This document shows positions 1 through 9,182 of a stretch of 64,000 bases of DNA, one piece after another. The stretch comes from Streptomyces sp. NBC_01478. Its GTDB lineage: Bacteria > Actinomycetota > Actinomycetes > Streptomycetales > Streptomycetaceae. The stretch covers positions 11,699,501 through 11,763,500 of the forward strand of contig NZ_CP109444.1 of the NCBI RefSeq assembly GCF_036227225.1. The letters are read 5' to 3'. A program made the translations under genes and the position numbers. Within the stretch, counting starts at the first letter, position 1. Each line of letters begins with the position of its first letter. The notes beneath the pieces are model-generated. The model was not told where the DNA came from. It did not search any database and saw nothing but the letters and a program-made list of their open reading frames with translations.

Positions 1-736
1 CGCCCAACAGGCTCTGCGCGACGGTCCAGCCGTTGTCGACGCCGCCCACGACGAGGTCGGCGCGGGTGCGGGCGCCGTTGAAGAAGACCTCGTTGAAGTG
101 GAGTTGGCCGCTCATCATGCGGAACGGCCGGACCTCCACGCCGGGTTGGTCCAGTGGGACAAGGAGGAAGGAGATGCCGCGGTGCTTGGGGGCGGCGCGG
201 TCCGTGCGGGCGAGGACGAAGATCCAGTCGCTGTGGTGGGCGCCGGACGTCCACACCTTCTGGCCGTCGATCACCCACTCGTCGCCCTCGCGTACGGCAC
301 GTGTCGTCAACGAGGCGAGGTCCGAGCCCGCGTCGGGCTCCGAGTAGCCCTGGCACCAGGTGTCCTCGCCGCTGAGTATGCGCGGCAGGAAATGGCTCCG
401 CTGCTCGTCCGTGCCCCACCGCAGCAGCGTGTTCGCGAGCATCTTCACGCCGAAGGTGTCCTGCGGCAGCCCGAACGGCACACCGGCCAGGGCCAGTTCC
501 TCCATCAGGACCACCTGGTGGAGCTTGGACAGGCCACGGCCGCCGTAGCGCTCGGGCCAGGTGAGGGAGAGGTAACGGTGCTCGGCGAGCCGGCGTCGCC
601 AGTCCCGGGCGAAGGACCAGGCGGCCTCCTCGTCGAGGGCGCCGATGCCCTTCCAGTCCGGCGGCAGCGCCTCGGCGAGGAACCCCTTGACCTCGGTGCG
701 GAACGTCTCGGTCTCCGCGGGATAGCTGATGTCCAC
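1..736 (-). CDS. Acyl-CoA dehydrogenase (C-terminus beyond window)
   Basis: Only the N-terminal 245 codons lie in the window; the gene runs off the left edge. The translation from the GTG at 736 has the N-terminal helical domain, then a motif reading WCQGYSEPDAGSDLAS (about residues 130-145) that contacts FAD and substrate, then the beta-sheet segment with VWTSGAHHSDW. This is the layout of the ACAD family, which oxidises acyl-CoA to 2-enoyl-CoA using FAD. A GGAG sits 9 bases before the GTG. It is divergent from the SDR/thiolase operon across a 123-bp gap, so it probably gives the first beta-oxidation step for that operon's substrate. Substrate length cannot be read from the sequence. Confidence 0.9.
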   Translation of the reverse strand, partial: MDISYPAETETFRTEVKGFLAEALPPDWKGIGALDEEAAWSFARDWRRRLAEHRYLSLTWPERYGGRGLSKLHQVVLMEELALAGVPFGLPQDTFGVKMLANTLLRWGTDEQRSHFLPRILSGEDTWCQGYSEPDAGSDLASLTTRAVREGDEWVIDGQKVWTSGAHHSDWIFVLARTDRAAPKHRGISFLLVPLDQPGVEVRPFRMMSGQLHFNEVFFNGARTRADLVVGGVDNGWTVAQSLLG

Positions 737-799
737 CCGTGTGCACTCCTCGCCCGGCCACGGTCACCCAGCCGATCGCTGTATTGATTGTTTCAGCAT

Positions 800-826
800 A
801 ATAGGTTATCTATTTAGAAGAAATAG
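800..826. promoter_or_regulatory. Overlapping inverted repeats in divergent promoter (candidate operator)
   Basis: The short AT-rich gap between the divergent acyl-CoA dehydrogenase and the SDR operon holds AATAG-N5-CTATT (800-814) overlapping CTATTT-N5-AAATAG (810-826). Both are perfect dyads sharing CTATT, so one half-site is read three times. This is the pattern of a TetR- or GntR-type operator covering both promoters. No regulator gene lies inside the cluster, so the binding protein is unknown. Confidence 0.5.
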
Positions 827-859
827 CGAGGGACGGCGTCGAGCCAAGGGCGGGCTGAC

Positions 860-1606
860 ATGGGACTGCTGGACGGCCGCAACGCGGTGATCACCGGCGG
901 CGCACAGGGCATCGGCTTCGAGATCGCCGGCGTGCTCGGCGCCGCGGGCGCGTCCGTCGTCCTCGGCGACATCAACGAGGACGCCGCGGCGGAAGCCGCC
1001 GAACGCCTCGCCAAGAACGGGGTGGCCGCCACCTCGCTGCGCTGCGACGTCACCGACGAGGACGAGGTCGCCGCCCTGGTCGCCCACTGCGCCGACACCT
1101 TCGGCCCCGTGGGCGTCATGGTCAACAACGCCGGGATCACCCGCGACGCGACCCTGCGCAAGATGGCTCTGTCCGACTTCCGCGCGGTCGTCGACGTCCA
1201 TCTGACCGGCGCCTGGAACGGCACCCGGCACGCGGCCGAGGCGATGCGCGCGCACGGAAGCGGCGGCAGCATCGTCAACATTTCGTCCATCGCCGGCAAG
1301 GTCGGCAACTTCGGTCAGACGAACTACAGCGCCGCCAAGGCCGGACTCGTCGGACTGACCAAAGCTTCCGCCAAGGAACTCGCCAAGGCCGGCATCCGCG
1401 TCAACGCCGTACAGCCGGGCCTGATCCGCACCGCCATGACCGAGGCGATGCCGCCGGCCGCCTGGGACGCCAAGCTCGCCGAGATCCCCCTGGGCCGCGC
1501 GGGCGAGCCCGCCGAGGTCGCCCAGGTCGTCCTCTTCCTCGCCTCCGACATGGCGAGCTACGTCACCGGAGCCGTGGTCGAGGTGACCGGCGGCCGGTAC
1601 ATGTGA
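860..1606 (+). CDS. SDR-family oxidoreductase, FabG / 3-hydroxyacyl-CoA dehydrogenase-like
   Basis: A 248-residue classical short-chain dehydrogenase. The Rossmann glycine motif is TGGAQGIG near residue 12, the NNAG motif is near residue 90, and the catalytic Ser143, Tyr156 and Lys160 (YSAAK) are all present. The C-terminus ends in the usual GG-R-Y-M segment. Members interconvert 3-hydroxyacyl and 3-oxoacyl thioesters with NAD(P)H. Here, first in an operon with two thiolases, the oxidative 3-hydroxyacyl-CoA direction is likelier than fatty acid synthesis. The thiolase start lies 22 bases downstream. The ATG at 860 has a weak AAGGG upstream. Confidence 0.9.
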   Translation: MGLLDGRNAVITGGAQGIGFEIAGVLGAAGASVVLGDINEDAAAEAAERLAKNGVAATSLRCDVTDEDEVAALVAHCADTFGPVGVMVNNAGITRDATLRKMALSDFRAVVDVHLTGAWNGTRHAAEAMRAHGSGGSIVNISSIAGKVGNFGQTNYSAAKAGLVGLTKASAKELAKAGIRVNAVQPGLIRTAMTEAMPPAAWDAKLAEIPLGRAGEPAEVAQVVLFLASDMASYVTGAVVEVTGGRYM

Positions 1607-1628
1607 CCCCTCATGAAAGGCCTGGCCG

Positions 1629-2879
1629 ATGCCCGCCCTCCTGCGTGACGCGGTGATCTGCGAACCCGTGCGTACCCCCGTCGGTGGCTACGGAGGCGTC
1701 TTCCGTGACGTGCCGGCGACCGAGCTGGCCGCCGCCGTCGTACGCGCCGTACTGGACCGCACCGGTATCCCGCCCGCCGCCGTCGACGACGTGCTGTTGG
1801 GCCAGTGCTACCCCAACGGCGAGGCCCCGGCCATCGGCCGCGTGGCCGCTCTCGACGCCGGTCTGCCGGTGGAGGTGCCGGGACTCCAGATCGACCGCCG
1901 CTGCGGCTCGGGACTCCAGGCGATCATCACGGCGGCGATGCAGGTGCAGACCGGCGCGAGCGACCTCGTGCTGGCCGGGGGAGTGGAGTCCATGAGCCAG
2001 GCGGAGTTCTACACCACCGGCGTCCGCTTCGGCGTGCGCGGCGCGGGCACCACCCTGCACGACCGGCTGGCCCGCGGCCGGGTCACCTCCGGAGGCGTCA
2101 ACCACCCTGTCCCCGGCGGCATGTTGGAGACCGCCGAGAACCTGCGGCGCGAGTACGCGATCCCCCGCGAGGAACAGGACCAACTCGCCCTGCGCTCCCA
2201 CGAGAAGGCGGTCGCCGCCCAGCGCGAGGGCCGTTTCACCGACGAGATCGTGCCGGTCACCGTACGGACCAGGAAGGGCGAGACGGTCGTCGACAGCGAC
2301 GAACATCCGCGCCCCGACTCGACGTTGGAGAAACTCGCGACCCTGCGCCCCGTCCTCGGACGGCAGGACCCCGAGGCGACCGTCACCGCCGGCAACGCCA
2401 GCGGACAGAACGACGGTGCCGCCCTCTGCGTCGTCACCCACCCCGAGCGCGCCGCCGAACTCGGCCTGCGCCCTCTGGCCCGCCTGGTCTCCTGGGCCGT
2501 CGTGGGCGTGCCGCCGGAGACGATGGGGATCGGCCCGATACCCGCGACGGCCAGGGCACTTGACCGCGCGGGACTCAAGCTCGCCGACATCGACCTGATC
2601 GAACTCAACGAGGCGTTCGCCGCCCAGGTGCTCGCCTGCGCCCGTGAATGGGCCCTGACCGAGGCCGACTTCGAGCGGTTCAACGTCAACGGCTCCGGCA
2701 TCTCGCTGGGTCACCCCGTCGGCGCCACCGGCGGCCGCATCCTCGCCACCCTGCTGCGCGAACTCGACCGCCGTCAGGCCCGGTTCGGCCTGGAGACCAT
2801 GTGCCTCGGCGGCGGACAGGGCCTGGCCGCGGTCTTCGAACGGCCCACGCACACCACCGACGCCAATGGAGGACGCTGA
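1629..2879 (+). CDS. Thiolase (acetyl-CoA acyltransferase)
   Basis: A 416-residue thiolase of normal length with the full catalytic set: nucleophile Cys92 in RRCGSGLQAI, His362 in GHPVGATG, and Cys392 in MCLGGGQG. The NEAFA motif lies near residue 326. These enzymes cleave 3-oxoacyl-CoA with CoA, or run the reverse condensation. The company of an acyl-CoA dehydrogenase and a hydroxyacyl dehydrogenase argues for the degradative direction. It follows the SDR by 22 bases and its stop overlaps the next ATG by one base (TGATG), so the genes are translationally coupled. Specificity for long, branched or ring acyl groups is not visible. Confidence 0.93.
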   Translation: MPALLRDAVICEPVRTPVGGYGGVFRDVPATELAAAVVRAVLDRTGIPPAAVDDVLLGQCYPNGEAPAIGRVAALDAGLPVEVPGLQIDRRCGSGLQAIITAAMQVQTGASDLVLAGGVESMSQAEFYTTGVRFGVRGAGTTLHDRLARGRVTSGGVNHPVPGGMLETAENLRREYAIPREEQDQLALRSHEKAVAAQREGRFTDEIVPVTVRTRKGETVVDSDEHPRPDSTLEKLATLRPVLGRQDPEATVTAGNASGQNDGAALCVVTHPERAAELGLRPLARLVSWAVVGVPPETMGIGPIPATARALDRAGLKLADIDLIELNEAFAAQVLACAREWALTEADFERFNVNGSGISLGHPVGATGGRILATLLRELDRRQARFGLETMCLGGGQGLAAVFERPTHTTDANGGR

Positions 2880-4318
2880 TGCCCGGACTGATCGCATACG
2901 GCGCCTACGTGCCGTACCACCGCCTCGCCCGCGCCGACATCGCCGCCACCCTCGGGACGGTCGCGTCCCGGGGAACGCGCGCGGTGGCGGGCTACGACGA
3001 GGACACCACCTCGATGGCCGTCGAGGCGGCCCGGTCGTCCCTGGCCAGGGACGGACTGCGCACCCGCATCGGCCAGTTGTTCCTCGCCACCGCCGCGCCC
3101 GCCTACCTCGACAAGACGAACGCGACCGCCGTCCACGCGGCGCTCGGCCTCGACCCGCACGTCCTCGCCGTCGACATGGCGGGCTCCGTCCGCTCCGGCC
3201 TCGGCGCGCTGGTCACCGCGGCCCGCTCTCCGGTACCGACCCTGACGGTCCTGTCCGACCTGCGCACCGGCCTGCCCGGCGGCGGCGAGGAGAGCGCGGG
3301 CGGCGACGGAGCGGCGGCGTTCGCCTTCGGCGGCCACCGCAACGGCGCCCCCGTGATCGCGGAGCTGCTCGCCCACGACACGGTCAGCGACGAGATCCTC
3401 GACCGCTGGCGGCTGCCCGGCGCCCCCGCCTCCCGCGTCTGGGAAGAGCGCTTCGCGGAGGAGATCTACGTCTCCCTCGCGGACAAGGCGTTGAGCGCCG
3501 CCCTCGACCAGGCGGGCCTGGACCGTGATGCCGTCGACCACCTCATCGTCTCCGGCCTGCACGCGCGCGCGTGCGCGACGGTGCGTCGTACCTCAGGCGT
3601 ACGTTCCGAGGCGGCGACCGCCGACCTCAGCGCGGAGATCGGCAACGCCGGCACCGCCCAGCCCGGTCTGCTCCTCGCCGATGTCCTCGACCGGGCCGAA
3701 CCCGGCCGGATCATCGCGCTCGTCGTGCTCGGCGACGGCGCGGGAGTCCTGCTCCTGCGCACCACCGACGCCCTCCCCGCACACCGCGCCGCCCGCCCGG
3801 TCGCCGCGCAGATCGCCGCGGGCGGTGCCCCCATGCCGTACGCCACCTACCTCTCCTGGCGCGGCCTCCTCGACCGCGAACCACCCCGCCGTCCGGACCC
3901 GGAGCCGCCGTACGCCCCGCCCGCGCACCGCCGCAACAGTTGGAAGTACGGCTTCGTCGCCTCTCGTTGCGAGAAGTGCGGGACCCGGCATCTGCCGCCG
4001 GACCGGGTGTGCGTGACCTGCCGGAGCGTCGACGCCATGACCGACGAGCCGATGGAGCATGTGCCCGGCACGGTCGCCACGTTCACCGTGGACCGGCTGG
4101 CCCACACGCCGAGCCCGCCGATGCTCGTCGTGGTCGTCGACTACGACGGCGGCGGCAGGTTCCGCTGCCAGCTCACCGACGCCACCGAGGCCGACGCCGT
4201 CATCGGCGCCCGGGTCGAGATGACCTTCCGGCGCACGGTCACCGCCGCCGGCGTCCACAACTACTTCTGGAAGGCCCGGCCGGTACGCACCGGCGAGACC
4301 GAGGGGACAGGCGCATGA
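2879..4318 (+). CDS. HMG-CoA-synthase-like domain fused to DUF35 (Zn-ribbon/OB-fold) domain
   Basis: A 479-residue two-domain protein. Residues 1 to about 340 look like an archaeal-type HMG-CoA synthase or KAS-III-like fold. The remainder is a DUF35 module: a zinc ribbon CEKCGTRHLPPDRVCVTC near residue 365, then an OB-fold. DUF35 partners accompany thiolase-fold enzymes, for example Ltp/ChsH2-type aldolases of steroid side-chain degradation and archaeal acetyltransferase/HMGS complexes. The segment where the acylated Cys is expected reads DMAGSVRSG, with Gly at the Cys position, so ordinary HMG-CoA synthase chemistry is doubtful. The ATG overlaps the thiolase stop, and the TGA overlaps the next ATG (ATGA). 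I infer a structural or CoA-binding partner for the adjacent SCP-x-type thiolase. Confidence 0.78.
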   Translation: MPGLIAYGAYVPYHRLARADIAATLGTVASRGTRAVAGYDEDTTSMAVEAARSSLARDGLRTRIGQLFLATAAPAYLDKTNATAVHAALGLDPHVLAVDMAGSVRSGLGALVTAARSPVPTLTVLSDLRTGLPGGGEESAGGDGAAAFAFGGHRNGAPVIAELLAHDTVSDEILDRWRLPGAPASRVWEERFAEEIYVSLADKALSAALDQAGLDRDAVDHLIVSGLHARACATVRRTSGVRSEAATADLSAEIGNAGTAQPGLLLADVLDRAEPGRIIALVVLGDGAGVLLLRTTDALPAHRAARPVAAQIAAGGAPMPYATYLSWRGLLDREPPRRPDPEPPYAPPAHRRNSWKYGFVASRCEKCGTRHLPPDRVCVTCRSVDAMTDEPMEHVPGTVATFTVDRLAHTPSPPMLVVVVDYDGGGRFRCQLTDATEADAVIGARVEMTFRRTVTAAGVHNYFWKARPVRTGETEGTGA

Positions 4319-5523
4319 GCTCGCACGGAATCCGGGACCGGGTCGCGATCGTCGGCATGGGCTGCACGCCCTTCGGCGAACACTGGACCCGCTCGGCGGA
4401 CGACCTGCTGGTCGACGCCGTCGGCGAGGCCGTCACCTCGGCCGGCATCACGCTCGACGACATCGACGCCTTCTGGCTCGGCACCCAGGCGTCCGGAGTC
4501 TCCGGACTGACCCTCAGCCGCCCGCTCCACCTGCCGTACAAGCCGGTCACCCGCCTGGAGAACATGTGCGCCACCGGCTCCGAGGCGCTGCGCAACGCCT
4601 GTTACGCGGTCGCCTCCGGCGCCTACGACGTGGCGATGGCCGTCGGCGTGGAGAAACTCAAGGACTCCGGCATGTCCGGACTCTCGGGTACCTCGATGCC
4701 CGGCGCGGGCGACGACAGCCGCGGCGAGATCACGGCCCCGGCGAACTTCTCCCTCCTCGCCCCCGCCTACGCGGCCAAGTACGGCCTGGCGGAAGAGGAG
4801 TTGAAGGACGTCATCACCCGCATCGCCTGGAAGAACCACGTCAACGGCGCCCGCAACCCCCGCGCCCAGTTCCGCAAGGAGGTGCCGCTGGAGCGCATCC
4901 GGTCGGCGCCGATCGTCGCGGGCATGCTCGGCGTGTTCGACTGCTCGGGGGTCTCCGACGGATCGGCGGCGGCGATCGTCGTACGCGCCGAGGACGCCTA
5001 CAAGTACACGGACAAGCCGATCTTCGTGAAGGCACTGTCCTTCGTCGCAGGACCGGCGGACGGACTCCTCGACCCCGACTACGACTTCACCACCTTCCCC
5101 GAGGTCGTCGTCTCGGCGCAGGAGGCCTACCGGCAGGCGGGCATCACCGACCCGCGCGCCGAACTCGCCCTTGCAGAGGTCCACGACTGCTTCACACCAA
5201 CGGAGTTGGTGCTGATGGAGGACCTGGGCTTCTCTGAGCGCGGACAGGCGTGGAAGGACGTCACCAGCGGCGCCTTCGACCTGGACGGCTCGCTGCCGGT
5301 CAACCCGGACGGCGGCCTGAAGGCCTTCGGCCACCCCATCGGCGCCTCCGGCCTGCGCATGATGTTCGAGGCCTGGCTCCAACTGCGCGGCGAGGCACCG
5401 CCCGAGCGGACGGTCAGCACGTTGGCCGAAGGGCGCTCGCTCGCCCTCACCCACAACCTCGGCGGCGGCCCCGGCGAATGCGTCTCCTTCGTCTCCGTCG
5501 TCGGCAGCGAACTCACCGACTGA
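4315..5523 (+). CDS. SCP-x / lipid-transfer-type thiolase
   Basis: A 402-residue member of the SCP-x/Ltp thiolase branch. It has the N-terminal VAIVGMGCTPFG, Cys85 in ENMCATGSEAL, a VHDCFTPTEL segment and His in AFGHPIGASG. The C-terminal stretch is HNLGGGPGECVSF. Relatives in actinobacterial steroid catabolism (Ltp proteins) cleave branched 3-oxoacyl-CoAs or do retro-aldol cleavage, usually with a DUF35 partner. The gene directly overlaps the DUF35 fusion by ATGA, which supports a complex. It is part of the operon starting at 860 and is followed 16 bases later by another SDR. Thiolase against aldolase activity cannot be decided from sequence. Confidence 0.88.
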   Translation: MSSHGIRDRVAIVGMGCTPFGEHWTRSADDLLVDAVGEAVTSAGITLDDIDAFWLGTQASGVSGLTLSRPLHLPYKPVTRLENMCATGSEALRNACYAVASGAYDVAMAVGVEKLKDSGMSGLSGTSMPGAGDDSRGEITAPANFSLLAPAYAAKYGLAEEELKDVITRIAWKNHVNGARNPRAQFRKEVPLERIRSAPIVAGMLGVFDCSGVSDGSAAAIVVRAEDAYKYTDKPIFVKALSFVAGPADGLLDPDYDFTTFPEVVVSAQEAYRQAGITDPRAELALAEVHDCFTPTELVLMEDLGFSERGQAWKDVTSGAFDLDGSLPVNPDGGLKAFGHPIGASGLRMMFEAWLQLRGEAPPERTVSTLAEGRSLALTHNLGGGPGECVSFVSVVGSELTD

Positions 5524-5539
5524 GAAAGGTGGTTGAGTC

Positions 5540-6334
5540 ATGGGACGACTCGACAACAAGATCGCGATCGTGACCGGGGCCGCGTCCGGCATCGGCGCCG
5601 CCACCGCCCGCCGCCTGGCGGCCGAGGGCGCCCACACGGTCGTAGCGGATCTGAACCTCGACGGCGCCAAGGCGGTCACGGAGGAGATCCGCGCGGCCGG
5701 AGGCTCCGCCACGGCGGTCCCGGTCGACCTCGGCGACATCGACTCCGTACAGGCCATGGTGGCCACGGCAGTCGACACCTACGGCGGCCTCGACGTCCTG
5801 CACAACAACGCGGCGGCCACCCATCTGGCCGCCCGCCAGGACCTCGCCGTCCTGGAGGCCGACCCGGCGGTCTGGGACGACACCATGCGGATCAACCTGC
5901 GCGGCACCATGGTCGCCATCCAGGCCGCCGTCCCGCACATGATCGCCCGCGGCGCCGGCTCGATCATCAACACCTCGTCCGGCGCCGGTCTGGCGGGCGA
6001 CCTGCGTAACCCCGCGTACGGCGCCTCGAAGGCCGCCCTCATCAACCTCACGCAGTACGTCGCGACCCAGTACGGCAAGCAGGGCGTGCGCTGCAACGCC
6101 ATCGCCCCGGGGTTCATCGTCACGCCGGCGAGCGCCGGTTCGGCCCACGGGGCGATACGCGAGAAGATGCTCCGCCATCACCTCACCCCGCGCCTCGGCC
6201 GGCCGGAGGACGTCGCTGCGGCGGTCGTCTTCCTCGCCTCCGACGAGTCCGCCTTCATCACCGGGCACACCCTGCGCGTGGACGGCGGACTGCTGGCCCA
6301 CCAGCCGTACGTGGCGGACCTGCGGGACGCCTGA
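5540..6334 (+). CDS. SDR-family NAD(P)-dependent oxidoreductase
   Basis: A 264-residue classical SDR, the last gene of the 860-6334 operon. It shows TGAASGIGAA (about residues 12-21), the HNNAA variant of NNAG, an NTSSGAG serine segment and the YGASK catalytic Tyr/Lys motif. The C-terminus VDGGLLAHQPY is typical. An AAAGG ribosome site lies about 10 bases before the ATG. It probably oxidises or reduces a hydroxyl group on the pathway intermediate, distinct from the first SDR of the operon. Its stop is only 7 bases from the stop of the convergent transporter gene, leaving no room for a separate terminator. Confidence 0.88.
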   Translation: MGRLDNKIAIVTGAASGIGAATARRLAAEGAHTVVADLNLDGAKAVTEEIRAAGGSATAVPVDLGDIDSVQAMVATAVDTYGGLDVLHNNAAATHLAARQDLAVLEADPAVWDDTMRINLRGTMVAIQAAVPHMIARGAGSIINTSSGAGLAGDLRNPAYGASKAALINLTQYVATQYGKQGVRCNAIAPGFIVTPASAGSAHGAIREKMLRHHLTPRLGRPEDVAAAVVFLASDESAFITGHTLRVDGGLLAHQPYVADLRDA

Positions 6335-6341
6335 CCCACCG

Positions 6342-9038
6342 TCAGGACGACGTCTCCGGCTCCAGGTCGCCCAGGTAGGCCGCCCGGACCGCCGGATCGC
6401 GGCGCACCTCGTCCGGGGTGCCGGCGCAGATCCGGCGTCCGAAGTCGAGCACGACGACCTGGTCGCAGACGCTCATCACCATGTCGACGTCGTGCTCGAC
6501 GAGCAGCACCCCCATGCCCCAGTCCTCGGCGAGCCGCCGCACGAGATGGGCCAACTCCTGTGTCTCGTCGTCGGACAGCCCCGCCGCCGGTTCGTCCAGC
6601 AGCAGCACCGACGGCGAGGTCGCCACCGCCCGCGCGATCGCCAGCAACCGCCGCTCACCGTACGACAGGTCTCCCACCGGCCGGTCCAGGCTGTCCTGGA
6701 GCCCGAACTCCCTTACGGCGACGAGTACTTGGGCGGGCAGCGGGCGGCTGCCGGGACGGACCAGGTCGGTGAGCCAGGTCCACCGGCCCGGTCGCTCGCA
6801 GGCGGCGTAGAGGTTGTCCAGCACCGTCATGTCCTCGAACAGCTCCAGCGACTGGAAGGACCGGCTAAGCCCGGCCCCGGCCCGCCGGTGCACCGGCACC
6901 CGGGTCACGTCCCGCTGGCCGAGGCGGACGCTGCCGGACGCGGCCCGGGTGAAGCCGGTGACCGCGTCGATGGCGGAGGTCTTGCCGGCGCCGTTGGGGC
7001 CGATGAGCCCCACCACCCGGCCCGGTTCGACGTCCAGCGAGAGTTCGTCGACGGCAACGACACCGCCGTAGCGGACGGTGAGGTCGCGCACGTGCAGGGG
7101 GAGGGGTGCGGCGCGGGGGACGTCCGGCAGGGGAGCCGTCTCCTCCTCGGGTACGACGGCAGCGCGCTGTGGGCGCAGCTTTCGCTCAAGTCCCCTCGCC
7201 TGCTTGCCGAGTTCCTTGCCGATGCCGTCCTGGTTGCCCACCAGGGTCAGCACCAGGATGATCCCGCCGATCAGCGGCATCCACTCGCTCAGCCCGGGCA
7301 GCACCAGGTCTCCGAACCGGGCGCCGACCGTGCCCGCGGCGAACGTGGCGCCGAACAGCGGGCCGACGAGGAAGCCGACACCGCCGATGACGGCGAGCCC
7401 GAGCGCGGTGACGGAGTCGAAGCTCGCGAAGTCGGAGAACACCACCGACGTCGACCGGAAGCCGGTCAGTACGCCGGCGAGCGCGGCGATGGCCGAGGAC
7501 AGACCGAAGGCGTAGAGCTTGGCCGCGCGGACGTCGATGCCCAGGGCGGCGGCGGCCCGCTCGTTGGCCCGTACGGCGACGAGACGGCGGCCGGTGCGAC
7601 TGCGCCGGACGTTGGCGACCACGAGCGTGGCGGCGACGAACAGGACCAGCACCACGGCGGCGTAGCGCTGCGGATGGTCGACGCCGGAGATGCTGATGCC
7701 GAAGAGCGTCTGGTTGCCGACCGCGATGCCGTCGCTGCCGGGCGTCGTCGACAGGTCGGTGTTCTGGAAGACCATCGCCTCCAGGGTGGTGCCGAGCCCG
7801 AGCGTGATGATCGCGAGATTGACCCCGCGCGTGCGCACGGCCGGCAGCGCGAACAGCAGGCCGATCGGTATGGTCCCCAACACGCCTGCCAACAGGGCGA
7901 GTTCGAAGGGCCAGCCCCAGTCCGCCGCCGCGTGCCCGGCGATGAAGGCGCCGGTCCCGGCAAGGGCGTAGGCCGCCAGCGAGACCTGGCCCGCGTAACC
8001 GGTGACCACGATGATCGACAGGATGATCAGCGAGAGCACCAGCGTGCTGGTGATCGCGTCGGCCCACAACGGCGTCGACAGGCTCACCAGCACCAGCCCG
8101 GTCACCACGGCCAGCGCGAGCGGGACGGGGCGCACCCTGCCGGTGCCCAGCGCCGGGAGGCGGTCGAGGAACGTGCCGCGCAGCGGCAGTGCCCGGCCGC
8201 GCGCGACCAGTACCAGGGCGATGAAGAGGAACGGCACCGACGAGGCGAGTCCGGTGACGCCCGAGCCGAAGCGCGTGAGTTCGGACTGCGCGACCCCGAT
8301 GACCAGACCGCCCGCCAAAGTGATCGGGAACGACGAGAACCTGCCGACCAGGGCGGCGGCCAGCGCGCTCAGCAGCAGCGTGGTCAGCCCGGTCACCGAC
8401 AGGCCGATCACTGGCACGATCAGGATGGCGGTGAGCCCCGCGAGCGCGGAGCCCAGCGCCCAGTTGCCGGCGGCGATCAGATCGGGGGACCAGCCGAGCG
8501 CGGCGGCGGCGCCCTCGTTCTCGGCGACCGCGGTGGTGCCCAGGCCGAACAGGGTGCGCCGGTACAGGAGATGGAGCACGGCCGTCACGGCGAGCGCGAT
8601 GCCGAGCAGCCAGACGTGGTCCTCGGAGACCGTCGCCCCGGCGATCGTCAGCAGCCGGGTGGGCAGCTTGCCCGGCACCAACTGCAGGCTGTCGCCGTAG
8701 CGTTTGACGGCGATCGCGGTGAGCACGATGAACACCGCGAGGGTGCCGACCAGTCGGGCCAGGGTGGACGCCCTGCGCAGCGGGCGGATCACCAACAGGT
8801 GGGTGAGCACGCCCAGTACGGCGGAGATGAGCACGCCGCACGCGGTGGCGGGCCAGTACGGCACGCCGTGGTTGACGGCGAGTTCCCACTGGACGTAGGC
8901 ACCGGCCATCCCGATCGCGCCGTGCGCGAAGTTCAGGACTCCGGAGCCCCGGTAGACCAGCACGATGCCGTGTGCGGTGAGTGCGTAGAGGGCGCCGAGC
9001 CCCAGGCCGAGCAGCGCGAAGCGCAGGACGTCGTCCAT
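6342..9038 (-). CDS. Fused branched-chain/carboxylate ABC importer LivH-LivM-LivG
   Basis: An 898-residue natural fusion of three normally separate subunits. Residues 1 to about 300 are a LivH-type permease, about 310-640 a LivM-type permease, and about 655-898 a LivG ATPase. The ATPase has Walker A GPNGAGKTSA, signature LSYGERRLLAIARAVA and Walker B LLLDEPAAGL. Many hydrophobic helices are visible in the first two parts. HAAT-family importers take up amino acids, aromatic acids and other carboxylates. The ATG at 9038 has GAGG nine bases upstream. The second ATPase (LivF) and the binding protein are on the divergent strand, so expression of two transcripts must be matched. Confidence 0.92.
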   Translation of the reverse strand: MDDVLRFALLGLGLGALYALTAHGIVLVYRGSGVLNFAHGAIGMAGAYVQWELAVNHGVPYWPATACGVLISAVLGVLTHLLVIRPLRRASTLARLVGTLAVFIVLTAIAVKRYGDSLQLVPGKLPTRLLTIAGATVSEDHVWLLGIALAVTAVLHLLYRRTLFGLGTTAVAENEGAAAALGWSPDLIAAGNWALGSALAGLTAILIVPVIGLSVTGLTTLLLSALAAALVGRFSSFPITLAGGLVIGVAQSELTRFGSGVTGLASSVPFLFIALVLVARGRALPLRGTFLDRLPALGTGRVRPVPLALAVVTGLVLVSLSTPLWADAITSTLVLSLIILSIIVVTGYAGQVSLAAYALAGTGAFIAGHAAADWGWPFELALLAGVLGTIPIGLLFALPAVRTRGVNLAIITLGLGTTLEAMVFQNTDLSTTPGSDGIAVGNQTLFGISISGVDHPQRYAAVVLVLFVAATLVVANVRRSRTGRRLVAVRANERAAAALGIDVRAAKLYAFGLSSAIAALAGVLTGFRSTSVVFSDFASFDSVTALGLAVIGGVGFLVGPLFGATFAAGTVGARFGDLVLPGLSEWMPLIGGIILVLTLVGNQDGIGKELGKQARGLERKLRPQRAAVVPEEETAPLPDVPRAAPLPLHVRDLTVRYGGVVAVDELSLDVEPGRVVGLIGPNGAGKTSAIDAVTGFTRAASGSVRLGQRDVTRVPVHRRAGAGLSRSFQSLELFEDMTVLDNLYAACERPGRWTWLTDLVRPGSRPLPAQVLVAVREFGLQDSLDRPVGDLSYGERRLLAIARAVATSPSVLLLDEPAAGLSDDETQELAHLVRRLAEDWGMGVLLVEHDVDMVMSVCDQVVVLDFGRRICAGTPDEVRRDPAVRAAYLGDLEPETSS

Positions 9039-9182
9039 CCGAGGAACCTCCCAGACACGGGACGAGACAGTGCATTCATTTAAATAATTGTGCCGAGAGT
9101 ACTTCACTAACCCAAAAATGCGCCCCATGCTGTTCGGCATCTCGACGTCGCCCACTTTGGGCGCGAGCCCCGCGGAGGGACC
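9039..9182. promoter_or_regulatory. Divergent promoter region with AT-rich palindrome
   Basis: This 144-bp gap separates the divergent importer fusion and binding-protein genes. It contains an AT-rich patch unlike the surrounding DNA, with the perfect 8-bp palindrome ATTTAAAT at 9078-9085. The patch is the likely promoter or operator core. It does not match the dyads at 800-826, so I see no proof of a shared regulator. Confidence 0.35.

Noticed and set aside
6492..9083. Very long plus-strand open frame (863 codons) opposite the importer fusion
   Set aside because: It is the antisense shadow of the LivHMG gene: low-complexity Gln/Arg/Gly-rich translation, no domain, and codon positions match the minus-strand gene.
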